Assembly (NCBI RefSeq): GCF_016862935.1
Contig: NZ_BONX01000049.1
Coordinates: 1-64,000 of the forward strand
Length of the DNA: 64,000 bases
Direction of reading: 5' to 3'
Origin: Plantactinospora mayteni
Lineage (GTDB): Bacteria > Actinomycetota > Actinomycetes > Mycobacteriales > Micromonosporaceae
Positions 8,279 through 17,300 of this stretch are shown piece by piece (position 1 is the stretch's first letter; every line of letters begins with the position of its first letter). Both the position numbers and the translations under genes were made by a program. The notes beneath the pieces were generated by a model. That model searched no databases. It had not been told where the DNA came from and worked only from the letters and a program-made list of their open reading frames with translations.

Positions 8279-8830
8279 TTACCGGTCCTGCCACTCCTCC
8301 GCGAGCAGTCCGTAGATCGCGTTGTCCGCCCACACGCCCTTCGTCCAGTAGTCACGGCGCAGGTGTGCCTCCTTGACCATGCCCACCCGTTCGCACAGCC
8401 GTGCCGACGCCTCGTTGAGCGCGTTGAGCTGCGCGATCACCCGGTGCATCCCGCAGTGCTCGAAGGCGACGCCGAGGAACGCGCGTACCGCCTCGGTGGC
8501 GAAGCCACGGCCGGAGACCGACGGGTGGAAGGCCCAGCCCATCTCGCCCCGGGACAGCGTCTCGTCGGCCGGCCACAGGATCAGGTCGCCGACGACCTCA
8601 CCCTTGTGCTCCACCACCACTGCCAGGCGGGACTCGGTCCCCGTGATGCTCGTGTAGTGGATCCGCTTACCGACCATCTCGGTCGTGAACTCGCGCGACC
8701 ACGGCTCCCACGGGATGTAGCGGGCGACCACCGGGTCGCTGTAGTACGCGTACAGCGCGTCCACGTCGTCGGCTCGGTACTGGCGGAGCAGCAGTCGCTC
8801 GGTACGGATCGGCAGTGCCAGGTCAGACAT
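8279..8830 (-). CDS. GNAT N-acetyltransferase, RimJ/RimL type
   Basis: Encodes 183 residues. It opens with IRTERLLLRQYRADDVDAL, the typical beta1 segment of the RimJ/RimL-like GNAT family, and carries the acetyl-CoA loop VSGRGFATEAVRAFL (about 110-124) and the NxxSxrlcErvGM motif (NEASARLCERVGM). It should transfer acetyl from acetyl-CoA to a protein N-terminus or small amine. I chose ATG 8830 because the 14 residues upstream are not family-like. It lies 19 bp from the end of the permease gene on the same strand, so the two may be co-transcribed. Substrate unknown. Confidence 0.85.
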   Translation of the reverse strand: MSDLALPIRTERLLLRQYRADDVDALYAYYSDPVVARYIPWEPWSREFTTEMVGKRIHYTSITGTESRLAVVVEHKGEVVGDLILWPADETLSRGEMGWAFHPSVSGRGFATEAVRAFLGVAFEHCGMHRVIAQLNALNEASARLCERVGMVKEAHLRRDYWTKGVWADNAIYGLLAEEWQDR

Positions 8831-8849
8831 GTCCCCCAGTATCCAGCCG

Positions 8850-10154
8850 CTATCCGACCGGCAGCGGCTCACGGGGCGATTCGGGAGCGGCCGGTCGGCG
8901 TCGACGGGCGAACAGGGCCAGCGCGGTGACGGCGGCGGCGGGAATCAGGGCGTACCCGCTGAAGGCCAGCACCACGACGACCGCGACCAAGGCGACGGCG
9001 GCGACCGCCCGCGGTGGCCCGGTCAGCAGCCGACAGGCGGCGGCGGTGCAGCCGAGGTAGACCACCAGGAAGAACGTGGTCGGCACGTTGACCAGGGTGG
9101 CCAGGCTGACGGCGCCGGTGCCGAGCAGCCCGATCAGCACGACCCCCGAGCCGAGGAGCCCGGCGAGCAGCCACGATGGCATGGTGTCCCGGGCCGCCGC
9201 TGCCGCGCGCTGCGACCCGCCTGCAAACCCGGAGCCGGGCGGCGTCAGCGTGCGCGCCAGGCTGCCGGCGCCGGAGAGGTACGCGAGAACGGCGCCGACG
9301 GTGAGCACGACCGCGCCGACGGCGGCGATGGCCTGCCCGGCCGGACCGACCGCGAGGGTGAGCAGCGCGGCCAGCGGCACCGACGTGCTCGCCTGCGGGC
9401 CGAGCGCGGCCACGGTGACGGCACCGAGGGCCAGGTAGATCACGGTGGTGGTGCCGAAGGCGATGCCGATGACGATCGGGAGCTGCTGGCGGGGCCGGGC
9501 GAAGCGGTTGGTCAGCGGCGCGATCGCCTCCCAGCCGACGAAGGCGAGCATCAGGGTCGAGGCCGCCGGGCCGATCGCCGCCCAGCCGTGCGGCGCGAAC
9601 GGCGTCCAGTTGGCGGCACTGCTGGCCGGTGCGGCTCCGGCGACCGCGCCGACGACGATCGCGACGAGCAGCACGACCAGGCCGAACTGCACGGTGGCGG
9701 AGGTACGGACGCCCCGCAGGGTCACCGTGAGGGTGCCGAGCAGCAGCACGGCCGCGGCTGCGGAGGCGAGCCGGACGTCGCCGCCGAGCAGGTCGGCGAC
9801 GTAGTTGCCGCAGGTGACGCAGACGATCGGCGCGCCGCTGACCACTCCGGCCAGGAAACACCAGGCGACCGCGCGGCCGGCCCGGGGGCCGAGACCTGCC
9901 TCGGCGTACGCCCGGACTCCGCCGGCGGACGGGTGGCGTACGCCGAGGGCGGCGAAGACGACCGCGAACAGGCCGGACGCGACCAGCAGCCCGGCCCAGG
10001 CCAGGATCGACGCCGGTCCAGCCCGCGCCACGGCCAGGCCGGGCAGGAGCAGCAGCCCCGGCCCGAGCAGCGCCCCGACGTAGAGTGCCGCGCCGCGCGG
10101 CACACCGAGGTCGGGTACGACGGGTTCGCGCTGGCTGGTCAGCCTGGTCGTCAT
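8850..10154 (-). CDS. APC-superfamily amino-acid permease
   Basis: Encodes 434 residues with about 12 hydrophobic segments. The N-terminal GAALYVGALLGPGLLLLPGLA matches the TM1 unwound helix region of APC transporters, and the order of helices fits YjeH/AAT-like exporters. It should move an amino acid across the cytoplasmic membrane. ATG 10154 is chosen as the first Met close to TM1. A divergent Lrp/AsnC regulator starts 112 bp away, the usual setting for Lrp-controlled amino-acid efflux or uptake genes. The substrate cannot be read from sequence. Confidence 0.85.
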   Translation of the reverse strand: MTTRLTSQREPVVPDLGVPRGAALYVGALLGPGLLLLPGLAVARAGPASILAWAGLLVASGLFAVVFAALGVRHPSAGGVRAYAEAGLGPRAGRAVAWCFLAGVVSGAPIVCVTCGNYVADLLGGDVRLASAAAAVLLLGTLTVTLRGVRTSATVQFGLVVLLVAIVVGAVAGAAPASSAANWTPFAPHGWAAIGPAASTLMLAFVGWEAIAPLTNRFARPRQQLPIVIGIAFGTTTVIYLALGAVTVAALGPQASTSVPLAALLTLAVGPAGQAIAAVGAVVLTVGAVLAYLSGAGSLARTLTPPGSGFAGGSQRAAAAARDTMPSWLLAGLLGSGVVLIGLLGTGAVSLATLVNVPTTFFLVVYLGCTAAACRLLTGPPRAVAAVALVAVVVVLAFSGYALIPAAAVTALALFARRRRPAAPESPREPLPVG

Positions 10155-10219
10155 GCGATGGAGTGTGGCAGCGTACGCGCGGCACGCGATGGCAAATGTG
10201 CGCGGCTCGGCGGGCAGTC

Positions 10220-10236
10220 GCGCAATATTCTTGCGC
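10220..10236. promoter_or_regulatory. Palindromic operator candidate for the Lrp regulator
   Basis: Perfect inverted repeat GCGCAA-TATTC-TTGCGC in the 112-bp intergenic space between the divergent permease and Lrp genes. The AT-rich centre and position are right for a Lrp/AsnC autoregulatory site. Confidence 0.4.
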
Positions 10237-10266
10237 CTGGGCCGGCTACTGCGGCAACATGTGCCG

Positions 10267-10740
10267 ATGGCTGCGTACGACTCCACGGACCGGGCGATCC
10301 TGGACCGCCTCCAGACCGACGGGCGGATCGCCAACGTCGACCTCGCCGAGGCGGTCGCGCTGTCGCCGTCTGCCTGCCTGCGCCGGGTACGCGCCCTCGA
10401 ACAGGACGGGCTGATCGCCGGCTACCGGGCCGAACTCGACCGGGCTCGGCTCGGGCTGGACCTGACGGTCTTCATCGAACTGAAAGTCGGGCAGCACTCC
10501 CGGAAGACTGCCGCCCGGATCGAGTCGGTGCTCTCCGGCATCCCCGAGGTGGTCGCCTGCCACGTCATCTCCGGCTCCGCCGACTTCCTGGTCGAGGCGG
10601 CGGTGGCCAACCTGGCCGCGTACGAGCGGTTGCTGATCGACCAGATCCTGGCCATTCCGGCGATCGTGGACGCCCGCAGCACCTTCGCCATCCGCACGGT
10701 GAAGACCCGTGGACCCCTGCCGCTGGCCCAGTTGCGCTGA
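10267..10740 (+). CDS. Lrp/AsnC-family transcriptional regulator
   Basis: Encodes 157 residues. The N-terminal winged helix (DRAILDRLQTDGRIANVDLAEAVALSPSACLRRVRALEQ, about 7-45) is the AsnC-type HTH, and a C-terminal RAM ligand-binding domain follows (VFIELKV...VACHVISGSADFLVEA). Lrp-type proteins assemble into octamers and respond to amino acids. It is divergent from the amino-acid permease, which it most likely controls. ATG 10267 places the HTH at the normal distance from the start; the in-frame extension upstream covers the promoter region and was rejected. Confidence 0.92.
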   Translation: MAAYDSTDRAILDRLQTDGRIANVDLAEAVALSPSACLRRVRALEQDGLIAGYRAELDRARLGLDLTVFIELKVGQHSRKTAARIESVLSGIPEVVACHVISGSADFLVEAAVANLAAYERLLIDQILAIPAIVDARSTFAIRTVKTRGPLPLAQLR

Positions 10741-10827
10741 CCCACCCGAGTATTCTCCGGCCGCCTTCACGCGCTGATCCACGGCGCCGCCGGCCGCCGT
10801 CGATCGGCCCAGGCCAGGCCAGGCCAG

Positions 10828-10893
10828 GGCGGGGCGGCGCTGGGCGGGGCGGCGCTGGGCGGGGCGGCGCTGGGCGGGGCGGCGCTGGGCGGA
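10828..10893. repeat. 15-bp tandem repeat in intergenic DNA
   Basis: Four perfect copies of GGCGGGGCGGCGCTG plus a partial fifth, preceded by three copies of AGGCC (10811-10825). The 406-bp interval 10741-11146 contains no gene I can support; this array is its only visible structure. Confidence 0.85.
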
Positions 10894-11146
10894 GCAGCAC
10901 GGCACGATGAAACCGCAGGTCATGAGCCTGTTCCTGGGTTGGTCGATCCGAACCGGAGGTCGTCTCGATCGTCCTTGGGCGACGTGAAGCCGATCTGAAG
11001 CCGCCGACCTCCAGACTCTGCCCAGGTGGGTGGCGTCGGTCGGCGGTGAAACCGGACGCAGCCGGCGCCGGTGGGCGGCGAAACCGGATACCGCCACCCC
11101 GATCGCCGGGAACCGGAGTGCTTTCCGGTGGCAAGGAGGCCAGGGC

Positions 11147-11719
11147 ATGAATCTCTCGTCGGTGGGCACGGCCCGGGCCGAGGCGCCGCGCTGGCAGGTC
11201 GTCCTGCATCGCTGGCCGAGCCTGCTCGGACTGGCGGTCGCCGTACCGCAACTGGTGCTCGGCGCGGATCACGAGTCGGTGGCCATCGTGGTCGGGGTGG
11301 CCACGCTCTGCTACCTCGGCGCCGCCGCGTTCGACCGGCCGTGGGTAGCCTGGGCTGCGGTTCCCGGCGCCAGCGTTGTGATCGCGATCAGCAAGATCAC
11401 CGGGCTGGCCTGGTGGGCCGGTCTCGGCATCGCCGCACTGGTGCTGGTCCTCGCCGGACTGGTCGGCCGGGCACCCCGGCCCGCGTTCACCGCCCAACTC
11501 GGCGCCCTGATCGGGTTCGGCGGCCTCGCCGTGGCCACACTCGCGGTCGCGCCCCGCGCCGGACTGATCCTGGCCGGCCTGCTGCTGGCGAGCCACGGAG
11601 TGTGGGACCTCGTCCACTACCGGCGTAACCAGGTGGTGCCCCGGTCGCTGGCGGAATTCTGCATGCTGCTGGACGTGCCGTTGGGACTCGGAGTCGTCTT
11701 CCTCGCCTTCCTCGACTGA
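11147..11719 (+). CDS. Hypothetical multi-pass membrane protein
   Basis: Encodes 190 residues. An excellent AAGGAGG at 11133-11139 sits 7 bp before ATG 11147 and fixes the start. After a cytosolic N-terminus there are about six hydrophobic segments and a conserved-looking tail HGVWDLVHYRRNQVVPRSLAEFC before a last helix. The HGVWD.VHY pattern suggests a histidine-bearing membrane site, but I do not recognise the family. It is convergent with the kinase-like gene 20 bp downstream. Confidence 0.75.
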   Translation: MNLSSVGTARAEAPRWQVVLHRWPSLLGLAVAVPQLVLGADHESVAIVVGVATLCYLGAAAFDRPWVAWAAVPGASVVIAISKITGLAWWAGLGIAALVLVLAGLVGRAPRPAFTAQLGALIGFGGLAVATLAVAPRAGLILAGLLLASHGVWDLVHYRRNQVVPRSLAEFCMLLDVPLGLGVVFLAFLD

Positions 11720-11739
11720 TCGGCCCTCCGGCGACCGGG

Positions 11740-12618
11740 TCAGGAGTCCGGGTCGGCCGCCGGCACGGCGGCGATCCGGTGGCGGATCCGGGGGTGGTCC
11801 AACACGATGTCGACGGCTTCGGCCACCGTCTGCCGCTGCGGCCGGCCGTCCACCGGCAGGACGTGCCAGCCCCATTCCCGCGCCGCCGCCCGGTACTCGT
11901 CCGCCATCGCGGCCTGGAACCGGAGGTAGGACTCCGGCCCGGTCCGGCCGGTCACCGAGAGGTCGGCGCCGGGTTCGACCCGCCCGGTCTGCGACACCCG
12001 CCACCGGTACGCCAGTTCGGGATCGGCGTCCAGCAGGATGCCGATGTCCGGTTGCTGGTACGCGTCGGCAAAGGACGCCCGGACCGCGTCGACCAGGGTG
12101 TCCAGCGCACTGGGCGGGATCGCCGGATCGGGCATCCGCTGGGCGAGCCGCAGCACCCGGACGACGTTCTTCAGCGGAAACCCGTCCGACACGCAGACGG
12201 CACCGCGCAGCAGGGCCGGTTGGATCAGCTCGGCCCGCAGCAGGTGGTGCCCGGCGAACTCGATGAGCGCGGAGGCGACGATGCCGGCCTGCCGGACCCC
12301 GGACGGGCCGCTGGGCAGATCCTCGCCCATCCTCGCGACGCCGGACGAGGCGAAGGCGGCCGAGACCGCGTCCTCGGCGGGTCGGCCGTCGACGGTGCTG
12401 CCCGCGTAGAACAGCCGCCATGCCTCCAGGGCCAGAGTCTCCAGACTGGACCGGGGATAGCCGGCCGGCAGGCCGGTACGGGAAAGGGCCGCCTTCAGCC
12501 CGGGATCCACCACCTCCAGGCCGGCGTCGGCGAGTGTGGACCGGAGCTGTCCGGCCAGGGTGGTCTTCCCACAGCCGTCGATCCCCATCAGCGCGATGGA
12601 GACCCCGTCGGACGTCAT
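11740..12618 (-). CDS. Thymidylate-kinase-like P-loop protein
   Basis: Encodes 292 residues. A clear P-loop GIDGCGKTTLA (residues 12-22) opens a thymidylate-kinase-type fold, and a SDGFPLKNVVRVLRLAQ segment resembles the DR(Y/F)-type region of dTMP kinases. The LLDADPELAYRWRVSQTGRVEPGAD stretch corresponds to the LID region. The protein is longer than TMK (about 210), with an inserted helical part. It is 59 bp downstream of the PLP enzyme on the same strand and probably in one operon with it. Likely a nucleotide or small-molecule kinase rather than housekeeping TMK. Confidence 0.65.
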   Translation of the reverse strand: MTSDGVSIALMGIDGCGKTTLAGQLRSTLADAGLEVVDPGLKAALSRTGLPAGYPRSSLETLALEAWRLFYAGSTVDGRPAEDAVSAAFASSGVARMGEDLPSGPSGVRQAGIVASALIEFAGHHLLRAELIQPALLRGAVCVSDGFPLKNVVRVLRLAQRMPDPAIPPSALDTLVDAVRASFADAYQQPDIGILLDADPELAYRWRVSQTGRVEPGADLSVTGRTGPESYLRFQAAMADEYRAAAREWGWHVLPVDGRPQRQTVAEAVDIVLDHPRIRHRIAAVPAADPDS

Positions 12619-12677
12619 CGCCACTTCCACCCCCGTGACTCGGGCCGGCACCGGCAGCGCACCGGCCGACCGACTCG

Positions 12678-13859
12678 CTACCAGCCGCGCAGCCGGGGCC
12701 AGATCTCCGTCACGCCGCCGGTGGCGGGATCGAGCACCAGGTACTCGTCGTGCTGGGCGGCGGTCGCGCAGGCGTGGATCGGCAGGATCCGTACCCGGGT
12801 ACCGACCGGGAGGTTGGGCAGCGCGGCGGGGCTGCCCGGGCGGACGGTCAGGATGCCGTGTTCCTGGCTGGCGTCGGTCATCACCAGGTCCGGATAGAGC
12901 GGCCCGTCGAGCCGGGCGACCAGGCCGTAACCCTGGTCGACGGGCTGCCCCGAGGTGCCCCGGTCGCGCGAGGTCGCCATCCAGCCGCCGTCGGTGACGA
13001 TCCAGCCCTTTCCCGGCTGGTGGCCGATGACCGTGACCACCACGGACATCGCCAGGTCGTCGACGCCGCACACGCCGATCCCGGCCATCACCAGGTCGAA
13101 GAAGACGAAGTTGCCGGCCCGGACCTCGGTGACCCCGGTGAGGTCCGCCGCGGCGTGCGCGGTCGGAGTCGAGCCGACGCTCACCACCGGCGCGGCGAAG
13201 CCGGCGGCCCGGAGCCGGTCGGCGGCCCGTACGCCGCTGGCCCGCTCGTTCTCCGCCGCCGCGACCAGTTCCTCGCGGGACCGGCAGTGGTACGACCCGC
13301 CCGCGTGCAGCAGTACTCCCCGGGCCTCGGCGCCGCCCCGTTCCAGCGTCTCGGCGATCCGTACCGCCGTCGGGTCGTCCGGGCGCAGCCCGCTCCGGTG
13401 CCCGTCGCAGTCGACCTCGATCAGCGCCGGGACGCGTACGCCGGTCCGGGTCGTGACGGCGGCGACCGCCTCGGCCTGGGCGACGCTGTCGACCAGTACC
13501 TGGAGGTCCACCCCGGCACGGTGCAGCGCCACCACCCGGTCGAGCTTCTGCGGGGCGAGCCCGACCGCGTAAAGGATGTCGGTGTAGCCGTACCCGGCGA
13601 ATGCCTCCGCCTCGCGCAGCGTCGACACGGTGATCGGCCCCGGCTCGCCGTCGAAGAGCAGCCGGGCGACGGCCAGCGACTTCGCCGTCTTGACGTGCGG
13701 GCGCAGCGGGGTGCCCAACCCGGCCAGCCGGGACCGGAGCCGCGCGATGTTCCGGCCCACCCGCTCCGGGTCGACCACCAGGAACGGGGTCTCGGGCTGG
13801 CCCTCGGCGGGCCGGACCTCGCCGGCCGGCACCGGACGGGTGTCGCTGGTCAGGGGCAC
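12678..13859 (-). CDS. PLP fold-type III enzyme, D-serine dehydratase / D-threonine aldolase-like
   Basis: Encodes 393 residues. The N-terminal alanine-racemase-type barrel has the PLP lysine in RPHVKTAKS (K57). The C-terminal domain carries PIHACATAAQHDEYLV, the His/Cys metal-binding motif characteristic of DSD1-type D-serine dehydratases and D-threonine aldolases. Expected reaction: deamination or retro-aldol cleavage of a D-hydroxy amino acid in the cytosol. Start ATG 13859 is reasonable. It is followed on the same strand by a kinase-like gene of unknown role. Exact substrate not readable. Confidence 0.85.
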   Translation of the reverse strand: MPLTSDTRPVPAGEVRPAEGQPETPFLVVDPERVGRNIARLRSRLAGLGTPLRPHVKTAKSLAVARLLFDGEPGPITVSTLREAEAFAGYGYTDILYAVGLAPQKLDRVVALHRAGVDLQVLVDSVAQAEAVAAVTTRTGVRVPALIEVDCDGHRSGLRPDDPTAVRIAETLERGGAEARGVLLHAGGSYHCRSREELVAAAENERASGVRAADRLRAAGFAAPVVSVGSTPTAHAAADLTGVTEVRAGNFVFFDLVMAGIGVCGVDDLAMSVVVTVIGHQPGKGWIVTDGGWMATSRDRGTSGQPVDQGYGLVARLDGPLYPDLVMTDASQEHGILTVRPGSPAALPNLPVGTRVRILPIHACATAAQHDEYLVLDPATGGVTEIWPRLRGW

Positions 13860-13948
13860 GACGACTCTCCTCCGCGTTGCGCGGCCAAGTCTAGGCCGAC
13901 CGGCCCCGCCCAGGGCCGGCCCTCACCCCGCACCCCGGCGACCTCGGG

Positions 13949-14059
13949 TCAGCGCGTCACCGCCGACCGGTCCGTCCGGTGCGCCTTGGCCGCGGCTCGG
14001 GTGATCGCCCCGACCCACGAGAGGCTGCGGGACATCCGCTGAGCTGCTCCGCCCCCCAT
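13949..14059 (-). CDS. Candidate small protein (36 aa) divergent from the AfsR-like regulator
   Basis: A short frame with a strong GGAAAGGAG 5 bp before ATG 14057-14059. The product starts MGGGAAQRMSRSLSWVGAI and ends in a basic, His-containing tail. It is well placed between the PLP gene and the large regulator and reads away from the latter. The ribosome binding site is the best evidence; composition alone would not convince. It could be a regulatory peptide or a chance ORF. Confidence 0.4.
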   Translation of the reverse strand: MGGGAAQRMSRSLSWVGAITRAAAKAHRTDRSAVTR

Positions 14060-14397
14060 CGCCGCTCCTTTCCGTCGCTGTCGAAGCACCGGCGTCGCGT
14101 CCGGGGACGGAGTCGGATCTTTGACAGGGGGTTGGTCCGGACCGGCGACCGGGCGGTGAACCGGTCGGCGCCACCCCCGTCGAGCGAGCCGACCACCAGT
14201 CGTTCCGTCCGTCGCCGCACGCCGCCGCCCGGTCGTGGTCCGAACCATGTGGACACCAGGAACGTACCGACGCGCCGTGGCGCGGATCGGTAGCCGAACC
14301 GGCAGTGGCGCTCGGCGACGACCAGGCAGAATGGAGCGTATCCGGCATCGGCGACGCAGCCGGCGAATTCCGGTGCCGGTCGGTGGGGGGCGGGGCA
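14060..14397. other. Intergenic region ahead of the AfsR-like regulator
   Basis: Holds no gene I can support. A TTGACA at 14121-14126 (plus strand) lacks a matching -10 at normal spacing. In-frame GTG codons at 14305 and 14383 are possible earlier starts of the regulator. Confidence 0.4.
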
Positions 14398-17300
14398 GTG
14401 CGGGGTGCGGCGTGGGGACAGTACGTGCGGCGCCGACGGAAGGAGATGGGCTGGACGCAGGAGGAGCTGGCCCGGCGTACCGGGCTGAGCGTCCGGACAG
14501 TACGCAACGTCGAGAGTGACCGGCCCGGTGCCGATCGGGGCGCCTCGGTCGAGCAGCTCGCCAGGGCTCTGGGGCTGCGCGGGGACGACGGTCGCGGGCA
14601 GCCGGACTCCACTGTGTCCACCGGATCGGTACGGCTCACCGTGCTCGGCCCGCTGCGGCTGAGCCGGGCCGGTCGGCCGGTACCGCTGACCGCCGCGAAA
14701 CCGCGCTGCATGCTCGCCCTGCTCGCCATCCAGCCCGGCACCGACGTCGGCCGCGACGAGATCGCCGACGTACTGTGGCCGGACACCCCACCGCCGACCT
14801 GGCAGAACCTGCTGCACACGTACGCGGCCCGGCTGCGCAAGCTGCTGCCGGCCCGGCCGGGCGCGCTGCGGATCGATCGCACCGCGATCGGCTACCGGCT
14901 CTCCGCCGACGCCCGGCACCTGGACGTACTCCGGTTCCGCCAGCTCGCCGAGGGCACCGGACCGGACCGGCCGGACGCCGAGCGGCTGGCCGAGGCGCTG
15001 GACTGCTGGCGTGGGCCGGTCGGGGCCGACCTGCCGGACCAGCTCGGCCAGCATCCGGCCGCGGTCGCCCTGCACCAGCAGCGGATCACCGCCGCACTGG
15101 ACTACGCCGACCTGGCCCTGGCCGAGGGCGAGCCGGCGGCGGTGGTACGGCGGCTGGGCGTACTCGTGGAACTTGAACCGGTGCACGAGCCGCTGCACGC
15201 CCGACTGGTCCACGCGCTCGCCGGATCCGGCCAGCGGGCCGCCGCGGTCGACGCCTTCCACCGGATCCGTGCCCGGCTCGACGACGAGCTGGGCCTCTAT
15301 CCCGGCGCCGAGCTGGCGGCGGCGCTCGACCACGCGCTCCGGGACGACCAGCGGGACGAGCCGCCCCCGGCACCGCCGCCCGCGCAACTGCCCACCCAGG
15401 TGGCCGCGTTCGTCGGACGCACCGGCGAGCTGGCCGCGCTGGACAAGCTCCTCTCCGTCGAGGAGCCGGGCGCGACGGTCGCGCTGGTGCACGGTACGGC
15501 CGGGGTGGGCAAGACGACCCTCGCCGTGCACTGGGCGCACCGGGTGGTGCCGCACTTCCCGGACGGGCAACTCCACCTCGACCTCCGGGGATACGACCGG
15601 GCCGGCGCCGCCCTGGAGCCGGCGGCGGCGACCCGGGCCTTCCTGGCGGCCCTCGGGGTACGCCCCGAGCAGATCCCGGAGAGCTACCCCGCGCAGCTCG
15701 GCCTCTACCGCAGCCTGATCGCCAACCGTCGGCTGCTGGTGATGCTGGACAACGCCCGGGACGCCGAGCAGGTCCGGCCGCTGCTGCCCACCGCCGCCGG
15801 CAGCCTGGCCCTGGTCACCAGCCGGGACAGCCTGCTCGGGCTGGTAGCCACCGACCGCGCGCACCCCGTCCCGCTCGGCCTGTTCACCCTCGACGAGGCC
15901 CGGGACTTCCTGGCCGACCGGATCAGCGACGACCGGGCCGGCACCGAGCCGGAGGCGGTCGAGCAGCTCATCGGCCGGTGCGCCCGGCTGCCGCTCGCGC
16001 TCGCCGTCACCGCCGCGCTGGCGGTGTCGAACCCGGGACAGTCGCTGGACTCGCTCGCCACCGAGTTGGCGGAGGCCGGCGACCTCGACAGTCTTGACGC
16101 CGGTGACCCGGCCACCGACCTGCGGGCGGTCTTCTTCTGCTCGTACCGGACGTTGAGCGTCGACGGGGCGCGGCTGTTCCGGTACCTCGGACTGCACCCC
16201 GGGCCGGCGATCACCGTGCCGGCCGCGGCCAGCCTGCTCGGTACCCCCCGCCGGGCCGCCCGGCTCCGGCTCGACGAACTCCGCCGGGCGCACCTCGTCG
16301 CCACCGACGAACCCGGCCGGTACGCCCTGCACGACCTGCTCCGGGCCTACGCCGGCGAACTCGCCGACGCCGAGATACCGCCGGCCGAGCGTGCCGAGGC
16401 GGTCGGCCGCATCCTCGACCACTACCTCCACAGCGCATACGAGGCCGACCGGCGGCTCTACGTCCGCAGCGACTCCATCGCACCGGTCGAGCCGGCAGCC
16501 GGGGTCGAGCCGGAGCGGTTCGTCGACGAGAGGTCGGCACTCGCCTGGTTCGACGCCGAGCGGCTGGTCCTGCTCCGGGTGGTCGACCTGGCCGCCGACA
16601 CCGGCCGGCCCACCCACACCTGGCAGCTCGCCTGGGCGGTCAGCATGTTCCTCAACCGGCGCGTGCACTGGCAGGACTGGGTGCACGCGCAGCAGCGGGC
16701 CCTGGAGTCGAACGCGGACCGGGACGATCTCGGGCAGGCGCAGGCGCACCGCTTCCTGGGCCTGGTCTACCTGCGGATGTCCCGGGCCGACGAGGCGCAC
16801 GAGCAGCTACGGCAGGCGCTCGACCTGTTCCGCCGGCTCGGTGACCCGGGCGGCGAGGCGAGCACGGAGCGCGGCATCGGGCGCGCGTACGCCCGGCAGG
16901 GCCGGCACGACCGGGCGTTGGCGCACACCGAGCGGGCACTCGCACTGTTCCGGGCTGCCGGCAACCGGGTGGGCGCGGCAAGCGCGTTGAACGCCACCGG
17001 GTGGTACAACGCGCAGCTCGGCGAGTATCACGTCGCGCTCCAGCGGTGCCGGGAGGCGGTCCGGCTGCACGAGGAGCTGAACGACAACAGTGGCCTGGCC
17101 AACGCCTGGGACAGCCTCGGGTACACACACCACGGGCTGGGCAACCACGCCGACGCGGTCGCCTGCTACGAGCGGGCGATCGAGTACTTCCGGGCCGCCG
17201 ACGACCGGTACGGCGAGGCCGACGCGCTGACCAGGGTCGGCGACACCCAGCTCGACGCCGGCACCCCGGGGGCAGCCCTGACCGCCTGGCGGGCGGCGCT

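Noticed and set aside
10828-10893. CRISPR-like repeats
   Set aside because: 15-bp head-to-tail units with no spacers; a simple tandem repeat. The same applies to 17401-17460 and 61834-61930.
14121-14126. TTGACA as promoter of the AfsR-like regulator
   Set aside because: No acceptable -10 lies 16-18 bp downstream.
13957-16800. 947-codon minus-strand open frame
   Set aside because: Antisense of the XRE/SARP/NB-ARC regulator, Arg/Gly/Gln-rich, typical high-GC artefact.
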